Source: Prolixibacteraceae bacterium (GTDB lineage Bacteria; Bacteroidota; Bacteroidia; Bacteroidales; Prolixibacteraceae). Taken from it: DNA of 45,819 nucleotides. The notes below the pieces were generated by a model. The model was not told where the DNA came from, did no database searches, and saw only the letters and a list, made by a program, of their open reading frames with translations. The stretch covers positions 1-45,819 of the forward strand of contig DPRM01000095.1 of assembly GCA_003537645.1 (NCBI GenBank), written 5' to 3'. Positions 26,281 to 34,850 of this stretch are shown here, piece after piece (positions within the stretch are counted from its first letter, which is position 1; each line of letters opens with the position of its first letter). Both the position numbers and the translations under genes were made by a program.

Positions 26281-27249
26281 ATGATCATTAAAACATACAA
26301 CATGACAAACCAAAACATAGAAAAAGACATTGAATTTGCAACGCAACGAATTGAAATTCGGCAAATTGAAATAGAGTCAGAATTGGCTGAACTTGCTTCA
26401 AAAATATCCAGTTTTACGAAATGGGCTTGGATATTCGTTTGGCTTGGGGGGGCGATTTCCCTTGTTTCAATTCTTTATTACGTCAATCAAAACGATGGAG
26501 ATGGATTTGGGCTTAACCTTTTAGGGGATTTTATGGCAGGCTCGGTGGCATCAATTTGGTCTCTTGCTGGGCTATTTTTTATTTATGTCGCTTTTCTTGG
26601 ACAGAAACAACAACTTCTAAATCAACAGTTAGAAATAATGTATAGTCAGATTGAGGTTAAATATACAAGACTAGAACTCTCTGGACAAAAGGTAGAAATG
26701 AAAGAACAGAATGACACCTTGCGACAACAAAAATTTGAGAATACATTTTTTCAACTTTTATCATTGTTTACTTCAATTGTTAACTCTCTTGACCTAAGAC
26801 AGTCCATATCAAAAGGAGAGGTGTTTTCAACTGGTCGAGATTGCTTTGAGCATTTTTATAAACAACTCACGTCTTTTTTACACCACAGTATAAATAATCA
26901 ATCTAGTTTGAATATTCAATCTTCACGGATAGAGCAAGCACTAGACGCTTATGACATTTTATATGACTCCAATAAGTCAGACATGAGTCATTATTTTAGA
27001 ACATTGTATCACATAATTAAGTTTGTTGACAAATCCAATGTTGAAAACAAAAAACAATACACCTCTATTGTAAGAGCACAGCTATCAAGCTATGAACAAG
27101 TCATACTTTTCTACAATTGCTTACATAACAATGGGCGTGATAAATTCAAGCCACTAATTGAAACATATGCAATATTTAAAAACCTTGACGTCTCTCTTAT
27201 ATATAACAAAGACCATTTAAAGGAATATGAGCAAGGAGCGTATAAATAA
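26281..27249 (+). CDS. Putative phage abortive infection membrane protein, AbiC-like
   Basis: 322 residues. Two transmembrane helices lie near residues 48-67 (WIFVWLGGAISLVSILYYV) and 85-107 (FMAGSVASIWSLAGLFFIYV), followed by a coiled coil to ~150 and then FENTFFQLLSLFTSIVNSL, the hallmark order of the 'putative phage abortive infection protein' (putAbiC) family. The C-terminal ~150 residues would be a cytoplasmic effector part (YFRTLYHIIKFVDKS). It is thought to block phage propagation from the membrane; the mechanism in the family is not known. The Met at 26302 (residue 8) is an equally good start. It is the last plus-strand gene of the island. Confidence 0.8.
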   Translation: MIIKTYNMTNQNIEKDIEFATQRIEIRQIEIESELAELASKISSFTKWAWIFVWLGGAISLVSILYYVNQNDGDGFGLNLLGDFMAGSVASIWSLAGLFFIYVAFLGQKQQLLNQQLEIMYSQIEVKYTRLELSGQKVEMKEQNDTLRQQKFENTFFQLLSLFTSIVNSLDLRQSISKGEVFSTGRDCFEHFYKQLTSFLHHSINNQSSLNIQSSRIEQALDAYDILYDSNKSDMSHYFRTLYHIIKFVDKSNVENKKQYTSIVRAQLSSYEQVILFYNCLHNNGRDKFKPLIETYAIFKNLDVSLIYNKDHLKEYEQGAYK

Positions 27250-27303
27250 ATCTAATATAAAAATAATCTTATAAAGCGTGCAATCGGCAATAATAAATTA
27301 TAC

Positions 27304-28788
27304 CTAAAAGTTGGTAGATTTTTGCATTGTATTAAACGCTGCTGATAGATCGAACACCCCCACGCCCCCCCCAATTCCAAACCTCCCATTACCAGTAGCT
27401 TTGCCGTCGGCGACTTCAATAATCACATCCACCTCATGGGCGTTTTCGTTTTTGCCGCGGAAGTTGCCTTCTTTGGTGGTGTGGTAGATGAAAATGAATG
27501 CGGTGCGGGGGTTGTCATGGCGTAGTTTGCGGAGGCCGTCCATGTCGAGGCCAGCGCGGGAAACGCTGTCTATAAAAACGAAGTCGTATTTTGAGAGATC
27601 GTCGGGAATGGTTTCGGAAACGTATAGGTTGGGATGGGAAGCCTGGAGCCGTTCGATTTTTTCTTTGAGCGTGTAGCCGAATTTTTCTTCAATGGCACAG
27701 TACAGGACTTTTCCGTGGTGCTCTGCCAGATATTTTGCAAAGTCAATACACAGGGTTGATTTGCCAGATTTGGGCAGGCCGTAAACCATAGCAGAAAAGC
27801 CAACGCTGGGATCACCGATCAGCTCGCGGTATTTGCCTTGAAGGCCAATGGTTTCAAATTTCATAGCGGACAAATCTGTGCTGCGGATCACTTCAGGTGT
27901 TTCGTCATCGGCCGGACCGCTTAACCCCGGGCTTTTTTTTTGAGAATTTCTGACCAGCCCCATGAGTCCGTTCAGTTCACTTTCACTGATTATCGGTGCA
28001 TCGCTTTCTCCGGTTACATAGCTATTGAGTGCCCTATAGAGTTTTTCCAATCGGGCGGCGTAGGGATCGCTTTTTCTGATTTTTTGATTCTCAGCCGCTT
28101 TGCTGATCCTTTCCATGAGCGATTTAGCTTTGTCTTTTACGTTCTTTTTACCGTGCAGCGAAATGTATTGTTTGATGTAGGTCACCGACGGCATTGTTTT
28201 CTGACTTTCAGCTATGGCCGTGTATTTCTCCAGCGTTTTCTTGTCAATCGTAACGGCGATGGATGCCCCCATCTGCTCATAGCATTTAATGAGCTGACTC
28301 TGAATGTGCTTTATTTCTGCAGCATATGGCGATGTTTTCCGGATGCGCTTTTCGAGAATGGCTTTTTGCATGGAGCTCAGAAAACGCAGGATCTCATCCT
28401 GGGTTTTTGTTTTGCCATGCATGGAAACATAGCGTTTGATAAAAACGATTTCAGTCATTATTTTCTCAACCTGCTCCGGCTCCTTTTCTGGCCGGGCTTT
28501 AGCAGGTTCTGCTTTTTCCTTTTTAGCAGCCGCTTGCTTTTCTGGTTTTTCTGTCTCCGCTCTGGGCTTCGCTTTGGCTGGTTCGTCATGCGGATTCTTT
28601 TCCAGGTAATCATCCAGCTTTTGCATATATGCGTTGATGACGCGCTTAATGTTTTCATTGGAATTGTATGCAGACCAGTTGTTTGGCGCCGCGCCACGGG
28701 TGAGTTTGTCTCCGTTCTTCAATGCTGCGGGAAGCTTGTCGAAATCTATGTTCCGGCTAACGTCGAAATAATTTTCAATGGTGATCAT
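27304..28788 (-). CDS. RecA/RadA-like ATPase with duplicated N-terminal motif
   Basis: 494 residues. The C-terminal half is a RecA-fold ATPase: Walker A GLPKSGKSTL near residue 341, YCAIEEKFG, Walker B DFVFIDSVSRAGL, and a RadA-like IYHTTKEGNFRGKNENAHEVD. The N-terminal half contains a Lys/Glu/Ala-rich linker (~75-110) and two copies of a ~60-residue unit, each starting with a Y-I/V-K-x-Y-[VI]-S-[ML]-H-G-K pattern (near 117 and 206) and ending with a Y-A-A-x-[IL]-x-x-[IL] helix. It could act in recombination, replication or DNA packaging of the element. It is the last gene of the minus-strand block with helicase, RadC and methyltransferase upstream. Confidence 0.75.
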   Translation of the reverse strand: MITIENYFDVSRNIDFDKLPAALKNGDKLTRGAAPNNWSAYNSNENIKRVINAYMQKLDDYLEKNPHDEPAKAKPRAETEKPEKQAAAKKEKAEPAKARPEKEPEQVEKIMTEIVFIKRYVSMHGKTKTQDEILRFLSSMQKAILEKRIRKTSPYAAEIKHIQSQLIKCYEQMGASIAVTIDKKTLEKYTAIAESQKTMPSVTYIKQYISLHGKKNVKDKAKSLMERISKAAENQKIRKSDPYAARLEKLYRALNSYVTGESDAPIISESELNGLMGLVRNSQKKSPGLSGPADDETPEVIRSTDLSAMKFETIGLQGKYRELIGDPSVGFSAMVYGLPKSGKSTLCIDFAKYLAEHHGKVLYCAIEEKFGYTLKEKIERLQASHPNLYVSETIPDDLSKYDFVFIDSVSRAGLDMDGLRKLRHDNPRTAFIFIYHTTKEGNFRGKNENAHEVDVIIEVADGKATGNGRFGIGGGVGVFDLSAAFNTMQKSTNF

Positions 28789-28808
28789 ATTGCTGTTTTT
28801 TAAAATTT

Positions 28809-31800
28809 TCAGATTGAGAGAAGGTCCAGTTCCACTTCCAGAGCCATTGCCTCGAGTTCCAGTTCGCTCATGGAAGGAGCAAGAGCAGGGGTGCTGGGCA
28901 TCATTTGCGGCTCTTCGGCGGGAATGTCGTCGGCTTTGTATGCAAGCAGATAATTGAGTCTTGCAAATTCTTCTGCACGATCCTGGGCTGTCCGGCCTTC
29001 GACTTGTAGCGCCGATTTCTTTGCTTCAATTTCGCTGCGGAGGCTTTTCCAACGTTCTGAACCCTGGTCGCCTTTGTAAAGTTCTGCTTTCTTTACGATG
29101 GCCTGTTTGTCGAGTTGATAGGTTTCAAGCACCTTTGAGAGATCGCTTTCGATTGAAAACCCTTTTGGTTTCAAAATGGTACGTTCCGTTTTGCGGACTT
29201 TCGAAACATATTCTTTGAAATACCGCAGGTACCAGGCTTTGTCGAAGTAGATTCTGAGGGCGCTGTATGAGTATTCGATTTTCCGTCCGACAGCCAGCAC
29301 ATCCTTGTCTTCAAAGGTGGATGCGTTCAGTAACGCTTCAATTTCTTCCTTCAATTCCTTTGCTTTTTTGAAAGTCTTTGCTTTCTGGCTTTGCTCAAAA
29401 TCAGGCTCTGCGGCAGCTGCATTGTCGAAATGATCTGAGTTGATCAGGTTGTCGTAGAACTTACGAATGGCTTCCAGCGTCTCTTTTCGATAGTTGTTGT
29501 AATCTTCTATGTCGCTTTTGATTTCTTCAATCATTTGCAGCGCGCGGTTTGCCTTAGAATATTCGCGATTGAGTTGTTCTTTTTCCTGATCGAAAAACAT
29601 GCGCACCAACCGGTCAACATCTGTAATCAATGCCAGTTTTATTTCTTCCGGATCAAGGCTTTCCAGGTCCAGTACATTGCCGCGGTCGCCTTTGAACCAG
29701 ATGTCGTTGATGCGCGACGTCTTCTCTTCGAGTTTCTGAAAGACAAAAACATCCATTGAATCCTGTACCAATGGCATAACGATTCGAACATAAGCAAACT
29801 TGTTTCCCTGCCGCCAGATGCGTCCTTCAAGCTGTCGGATATCGGTCGGGTTCCATTCAGGATAACAATCGTAAATGACCGTTCCGCGTTTTTGCAAGTC
29901 AATTCCCTCGCGAATGGTGGCCGTTCCTATGATCACTTTCACCACCCCTTCCAGAAACGCTTCTTTCACGGTTTCCTTTCGTGCATCGTTGATTTCAGAA
30001 CTAATGATTTCCACTTCATCCACTTTGGTTTTATCAAACATCAGCCCTCTTTCAAACCCGACTTCATTTTCCAGATACTGCTTAATCATCGGGAAAAACT
30101 GCTTTCCACGGTTCATGTAAATCACTTGTCCCGATGCCTGTTCGCCCTTTCCCTCGTGCCATTTTTTCACCGATCGGATGCATTCCATCACGTATTTGAT
30201 CTTCGGACTTTCGTCAATGAATTCTTTGTAATCTTCCGGTGATCCGTTCAGAATAAACGGCGATAGGGCATTGTCGAGTGAGAAAGCCAGCGCCCTGAAC
30301 AGGTTGCCCATGTCGAGTTTTCCCTGTGTAGAACTCTTTGCCATTGCAACAATCTTGTTCTGATTCTCCCGCTGTTTGGGAGTCATGTTTATATAAGTCA
30401 GAATTTGTTTTTCCTGAACAAGTCGCTCACGATTGCCCGAAACAGCATCGTAAAGCATTGGGAGGTTTATTTTCTTAGGCCGCTTCACGCCTGCTTCTTC
30501 GCCTGTTTTGTACAGGATGTGATTGTAGATGAGTTTTTGCAGGATCCGGCGATTGGTGAATGATTTGATGACTTCCTTCTCTACAATTTCTTCCTTGTAA
30601 TTGGCGGTCCATTCTACAGTCGGCAGGACAAACAAATCGAAAAATGTATCAATGTTGTAGATGCCGCTTTTGGTGAGGCTTTCATAAGCCACCAGCGAAA
30701 GCATAGAATAAATTTCGAGAGGCGAATTAGTGAACGGCGTTGCTGTCAACAGCATCGTGTTCCGGCCAAATTTGCGCTGAATGTAATTCAGAATTAAAAA
30801 TGCTTTCTGTCCGGTTTCGGAAGTTGCCGACTGAATGTTGTATCGCTTATTGCCGTCTTCATCCGCTTTCACACTGCTGAATACATTTTTGCAACGATGC
30901 GCTTCATCAATGACGATGTAATCAAATCCGACCACATCCACATCGGCAACGGTGTCTTTGAGGCCAACGCCAATCATTTCACGAAATTTCTGATATTCAA
31001 TTTCCTTGTCCCTTGCGGTCTTTTCACGGCTTTGTCCAAGTATGTTCACCAGCTCGACAAAAAGTTCATCAGAAACAGAGTCGCCAAACCCCAGTCTTCG
31101 AAAACCTTCGTAGGTCACCACAGTAATGGATTTTTCAGGAACCGGCTTGTTCAGGTTGATGCGTTTCACGACATCAGTCCCCAAATTGTACCAGTCATTC
31201 AACTGTATGCCGGTATGGGAAAGAATTCCCGAAATGAATTTGCCGGACTTTTTATCTTCGAAACCAAAAATTTCATTGATCCATTTTTTGTAAGTCGGTT
31301 TGGGAACGACTATAAGAGGCCGTTTGCACTTTCCGGAATAAATGAAATTGGCCAGGGTTGCTATGGCACAGGCGGTTTTGCCAACACCCACATCGAAGCT
31401 GTTGATGCCGCTTCCCATCACTTCCATGAATGCAATACCTTCTCGCTGAATGTCGGTGAGCTGCAATATCCCTGACTTGAACGTTGCTGAACACTCGAAG
31501 CCAATCGGCACTTTGTGATAGGAAATATCGCTCTGTCCGTTGTATAACCGGTTCCATGAATAGTCCAGTTTTTCCTGATCCTTGGCAGTCAGAACTTCAT
31601 GCAGAAATCTTGAAAACAGCTTTTCGCCTTCAATCCGGGCATTTGCCTTGAGCTCCGATTTTTCTTCTTTGCTCATTTTGTCATCGCGCAAAGGTCGGTT
31701 GGCAATGTAGTAATCGGCAATGTCAATAGCAGATGACTTTTCAAAATCCGCGTCGGCATTCAGCGTAAACAGCCATTTGACAAATACGTCCTGCAGGCTG

Positions 31801-33149
31801 TATCGGGTTTCGCTATCAAACTTAAGATTGATTTTCTCCTTGTCTTTTTTACGTTCGACCTTTCCATTCACTTTCTTCAACTCTTCGGCATTTTCCACAT
31901 CCATGAATTCTTCGCGCACTTCGCTAACTGAGAAAAGATTGGTGTCAGCGGCGAAGTCCGAGATGGCAGTGATGATTGGGCGTTCCTTTTCATCAGGGTT
32001 GGTCACACTCAAAAGACCAGGCTTCGATTTATCAATGGCCTCTTTGTGCTTCAGATAAACAGCTTCTCCCCATTCCGATTGAATGAACTCCTTGTCAGCT
32101 TCCAGTTGTAACTCGCGGTCATACATGTTGCCAAAACTGTAGATCGGAAACGGAACAACTTCGCCGCCCATGTAGTACAGCGCTCCTTTTTTTACCAGTG
32201 CGGAAAGCTCGTTTTCATTCGCTGCAATCGAAGTTTTTTCCAGCTTGCATGTTCTTGCCGACACATAATACAATCCATCATCACTGCGGAAAATGAAATA
32301 ATTTTCGCCTTCGGCATATTGGTGAGTCTTGATGTATTTACCAAGAACAGCGCCTTTATTCGCATTCCGGATGTCGCGAAAATGATTGTCTTTGATGGTT
32401 GTGTTTTCAGTCGCAACAACATTTTCAACCACATTGCCACCCTTGATGTAATATCGTTCCCATCCTTTCATGGCAATCCCCAGCGAACGTTTATACCAGA
32501 CCCAGGCTTTGATTTCTTCGAAAGTAAGCCCTTTGTTGTATTTGCTGATGACCTCATCAAAGCTCATGGTCTTTGATGTTTCGCCCAGCCCGTGCAATCC
32601 TTTTGCCTCTCCTATAATCTTGAGGATTTTGTCACTGTTGGCCAGGATTATGCTCAGCATTGCCGGGCTGATATATCCCAGGCTGTTGGCCGTTGTTATT
32701 CCACTTAGATAGCCCATGTCTGTACTGTTTTGATCGTTTAATAACTGCATTTCGGTTTCAAGGGCGAGCGCTTCAAGCTCCAGATTGGATGCGCCATTGC
32801 CTCTGATTGTACTGATGATTTCTTCTTTGTTTCCCTTGACTGTAACCGGAAAATCGCGGGACGTTGAAATGATTTCCTTTCCGCATATTTTCTCCGGATG
32901 CAGGGCAAACCAGGTGTTGAATGAGGTGATTTCTTTGAATGAAAGAGGCTCGTTCAGCGCAAAGGTCAGTTTGTATTCATAGTCATGAAGCGCTTTGAAT
33001 CTGCTTTCCAATTTCAGCGGAATCACTCCGTTTCTCACCAGGCTGCGATCAATGTTGTCCGCAGGAAGTTCGTCCAGCAGTTTTTGTATTGCTGATATCC
33101 TTGCTCTGAGCCAGGCTGGATTACTATTTTCACTATTCGAAACCATCAT
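28809..33149 (-). CDS. Large SNF2-type SF2 helicase, 1446 aa
   Basis: The helicase core lies between residues ~560 and ~1130: Q-like FKSGILQLTDIQREGIAFMEVM (split in description), Walker A FDVGVGKTACAIATL near 587, VVPKPTYKKWINEIFG, DEAH box in DYIVIDEAHRCKN near 750, MLLTATPFTNSPLEIYSML, and the C-terminal lobe with GTATIREGIDLQKRGTVI and RQLEGRIWRQGN. About 550 residues before and 300 after are unrecognised, rich in helices. Such giant helicases on Bacteroidetes elements and phages (compare DarB of phage P1, which also has a methylase part) are thought to protect incoming DNA or assist replication. It overlaps the RadC-like gene by 4 bp, and is one operon with the methyltransferase. Confidence 0.85.
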   Translation of the reverse strand: MMVSNSENSNPAWLRARISAIQKLLDELPADNIDRSLVRNGVIPLKLESRFKALHDYEYKLTFALNEPLSFKEITSFNTWFALHPEKICGKEIISTSRDFPVTVKGNKEEIISTIRGNGASNLELEALALETEMQLLNDQNSTDMGYLSGITTANSLGYISPAMLSIILANSDKILKIIGEAKGLHGLGETSKTMSFDEVISKYNKGLTFEEIKAWVWYKRSLGIAMKGWERYYIKGGNVVENVVATENTTIKDNHFRDIRNANKGAVLGKYIKTHQYAEGENYFIFRSDDGLYYVSARTCKLEKTSIAANENELSALVKKGALYYMGGEVVPFPIYSFGNMYDRELQLEADKEFIQSEWGEAVYLKHKEAIDKSKPGLLSVTNPDEKERPIITAISDFAADTNLFSVSEVREEFMDVENAEELKKVNGKVERKKDKEKINLKFDSETRYSLQDVFVKWLFTLNADADFEKSSAIDIADYYIANRPLRDDKMSKEEKSELKANARIEGEKLFSRFLHEVLTAKDQEKLDYSWNRLYNGQSDISYHKVPIGFECSATFKSGILQLTDIQREGIAFMEVMGSGINSFDVGVGKTACAIATLANFIYSGKCKRPLIVVPKPTYKKWINEIFGFEDKKSGKFISGILSHTGIQLNDWYNLGTDVVKRINLNKPVPEKSITVVTYEGFRRLGFGDSVSDELFVELVNILGQSREKTARDKEIEYQKFREMIGVGLKDTVADVDVVGFDYIVIDEAHRCKNVFSSVKADEDGNKRYNIQSATSETGQKAFLILNYIQRKFGRNTMLLTATPFTNSPLEIYSMLSLVAYESLTKSGIYNIDTFFDLFVLPTVEWTANYKEEIVEKEVIKSFTNRRILQKLIYNHILYKTGEEAGVKRPKKINLPMLYDAVSGNRERLVQEKQILTYINMTPKQRENQNKIVAMAKSSTQGKLDMGNLFRALAFSLDNALSPFILNGSPEDYKEFIDESPKIKYVMECIRSVKKWHEGKGEQASGQVIYMNRGKQFFPMIKQYLENEVGFERGLMFDKTKVDEVEIISSEINDARKETVKEAFLEGVVKVIIGTATIREGIDLQKRGTVIYDCYPEWNPTDIRQLEGRIWRQGNKFAYVRIVMPLVQDSMDVFVFQKLEEKTSRINDIWFKGDRGNVLDLESLDPEEIKLALITDVDRLVRMFFDQEKEQLNREYSKANRALQMIEEIKSDIEDYNNYRKETLEAIRKFYDNLINSDHFDNAAAAEPDFEQSQKAKTFKKAKELKEEIEALLNASTFEDKDVLAVGRKIEYSYSALRIYFDKAWYLRYFKEYVSKVRKTERTILKPKGFSIESDLSKVLETYQLDKQAIVKKAELYKGDQGSERWKSLRSEIEAKKSALQVEGRTAQDRAEEFARLNYLLAYKADDIPAEEPQMMPSTPALAPSMSELELEAMALEVELDLLSI

Positions 33150-33910
33150 TCCATGTTGAATTCTGTTTCCATCTGTGGGATCACTGCCGCCGGAACCATG
33201 TGATTATTTATCACTCTCATGATAATTTGTTCTTCGAGTTTGGCATATCCGTTTTTTGACTGAATCCGCTCCCAGACATTTGGGCTGTTGGCTTTCGTAA
33301 CTCTTTTTAACTGATGAAGAATCTCTTCGCGTAATTCTTTTTCAGCTTTTGAAACAGTTTTGTCCAGAGTGCCGGAAAGTGAGCTGTCGCCATTGTCCAT
33401 AAATGAATAGTAATCGTTTTTGGTAGCGATGATGTGGTCAAGCACATGAATATCGAAGTATTTGAAAGCTTGTTTTATTTTCTTTGTTAGCTCTCTGTCC
33501 TGCGGGCTGGGCTCTGTGTTCCCTGAAGGATGGTTGTGTGACAGAATGACTCCTTTGGCAAGGATTTTCAAACCGACGGCCACAATCATTTCAATATCGA
33601 CCTGGGTTGAATTAATGGTTCCTTTTGTGTGCCGGTAGTAGCCAATGACCTTGTTGGAGTGGTTCATATAAAGCACCACGAAATGCTCCTGAATTTCCAC
33701 ACCGTCAAAAATGACCTCCTTGATGAATTGATATGCATCGCGCGACGAAACGAGCCGGGAAAAGATCAGACGCTCTTCTTTGAAAGTCAGGTCAACTTCC
33801 TTTACGCGGAATTCTTTTTCAATGTCCTTGATCTGTTTGTCCAGGTCCTGCATTTCGGTTCCGTTTAACACGAACATTGGGGTTGACTGTGGAATTTTAT
33901 ACTCTTTCAT
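33146..33910 (-). CDS. RadC-like JAB-domain protein
   Basis: 254 residues. The JAMM/JAB metal-binding motif is complete: E75 in QEHFVVLYMN, H125-x-H127 in SHNHPSGNTEPSPQDRE, with S129 and D138. The family segment GLKILAKGVILSHNHPSG and HVLDHIIATKNDYYSF is typical of RadC. The first ~55 residues and last ~80 are specific extensions. RadC proteins are common on mobile elements; a role in DNA metabolism or protein processing is debated. It lies between the methyltransferase (1-bp gap) and the large helicase (4-bp overlap), so it is likely co-transcribed and may work with them. Confidence 0.88.
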   Translation of the reverse strand: MKEYKIPQSTPMFVLNGTEMQDLDKQIKDIEKEFRVKEVDLTFKEERLIFSRLVSSRDAYQFIKEVIFDGVEIQEHFVVLYMNHSNKVIGYYRHTKGTINSTQVDIEMIVAVGLKILAKGVILSHNHPSGNTEPSPQDRELTKKIKQAFKYFDIHVLDHIIATKNDYYSFMDNGDSSLSGTLDKTVSKAEKELREEILHQLKRVTKANSPNVWERIQSKNGYAKLEEQIIMRVINNHMVPAAVIPQMETEFNME

Positions 33911-33911
33911 G

Positions 33912-34685
33912 TCACTTGCGTTTTAAAACAATTATATCGGTCGGGACTTCCGAAAAGCGGAACACAGCAGGCAAACGATATGCGTCCATCAGCTCTGCCA
34001 GTTGCCCGATGCTGTCTTTCTCATGGTTATATGAAATGCCGTTTCGTAAAAAATTGCTCGAAGTGATGTAGATAAGCAGCCCGCCGGGTTTCAGCAATTT
34101 TAGCCCGTAGTACAAAAAAAACAGCTCTATCTGTTGCATTTTGGGCGCAGCGAAATAGGAGCTGTATTTGTTTTTATGCTTTCCGTAGGGCGGATTGCCT
34201 ATAACCAGAGAGAACGGATAATCTTCGAGCCAGGTCAACTGATTTCCTTTGAGTTTGCTTGTGAAACGGGGCGGTTGCAAAAAGGCTGTTTCAAAGTAAC
34301 CTGTATGTATTTTCGCTTTGGGGTAAGTGATCTGACAGATCCTTGCCGACACAGGATTGATTTCAATGCCCGTGACGCGCGATTTGTCCGGCGCCGGGGC
34401 AATCACTCGCCCGGTGGCAATTCCTGGCTCCAGAATGCTTCCTTTTGCATCATGGCCATATCGATATGCCAGCTCCCACATGAGCTCAACAATGTAATCG
34501 GGAGTAAAAAACTCATAAAGAACACCTTCGCCGCTGGCTCCCTTGCTTCCCTGACCGCCAGAACCTTCGTATTGCTGAATAAAAGAAATGTCATCAGAGG
34601 AATACGATTCTCCCATAAGATCCTTCCCTCGAATGAAATCTTCAATCTGCTTGTTAAGCTCATATTGGTTTTCAGATCTGGACAT
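33912..34685 (-). CDS. N6-adenine DNA methyltransferase
   Basis: 257 residues. Motif I is LEPGIATGR (85-93), the SAM-binding acidic residue is in RVTGIEINPVSARIC, and the catalytic motif IV NPPY is at 164-167 in LVIGNPPYGKHKNKY, which marks an N6-adenine (class I) enzyme. The segment GEGVLYEFFTPDYIVELMW before motif I also fits type I/IIG-like methylases. No specificity domain is seen. It is the first gene of a minus-strand operon (methyltransferase, RadC, helicase, RecA-like); a methylase plus helicase on one element resembles a split antirestriction protein of the DarB type, which is an inference. It is divergent from Gabija. Confidence 0.85.
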   Translation of the reverse strand: MSRSENQYELNKQIEDFIRGKDLMGESYSSDDISFIQQYEGSGGQGSKGASGEGVLYEFFTPDYIVELMWELAYRYGHDAKGSILEPGIATGRVIAPAPDKSRVTGIEINPVSARICQITYPKAKIHTGYFETAFLQPPRFTSKLKGNQLTWLEDYPFSLVIGNPPYGKHKNKYSSYFAAPKMQQIELFFLYYGLKLLKPGGLLIYITSSNFLRNGISYNHEKDSIGQLAELMDAYRLPAVFRFSEVPTDIIVLKRK

Positions 34686-34710
34686 AGATTTGTTTTAATG
34701 CAAATCTATG
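34683..34710. promoter_or_regulatory. Perfect 10-bp inverted repeat over the methyltransferase start
   Basis: CATAGATTTG, 8-bp spacer, CAAATCTATG. The left end contains the start codon of the methyltransferase gene. On the minus strand the right arm contains TAGATTTG, a full TAnnTTTG -7 box about 16 bp before the start codon; the left arm holds the same box for the plus strand (34685-34692). The palindrome therefore sits on the promoter, as an autoregulatory site would. Confidence 0.65.
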
Positions 34711-34739
34711 GGGGTGGAGAGGTGGGGTTGGGCGAAGAT

Positions 34740-34819
34740 GGGCGAAAATGGGCTTTGTTTTTGAAATTTGAACTAGGTTAAAATAATTATTATCAATAAT
34801 TTTAATTTTAATAACTTTG
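34740..34819 (+). promoter_or_regulatory. Promoter region of the Gabija operon
   Basis: The -7 box is TAACTTTG (34812-34819), a full TAnnTTTG match, 31 bp before the gajA start. No -33 TTTG is present at the usual distance. Blocks GGGCGAAAATGGGC (34740-34753), TTGAAATTTG (34761-34770) and AACTAGGTTAAAA (34771-34783) repeat, in order, those before dndA (8226-8293); the AACTAG block starts 41 bp before the -7 box in both places. Confidence 0.65.
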
Positions 34820-34850
34820 GTGAGTTAAACCTAATGAAAAACACGCATAC

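Noticed and set aside
27940..28803. 287-codon plus-strand frame opposite the RecA-like gene
   Set aside because: Phe/Cys/Arg-rich mirror of a Lys/Glu-rich coding region; the minus-strand protein has clear ATPase motifs.
34134..34781. 215-codon plus-strand frame opposite the methyltransferase
   Set aside because: It lies over the NPPY methyltransferase and has no domain of its own.
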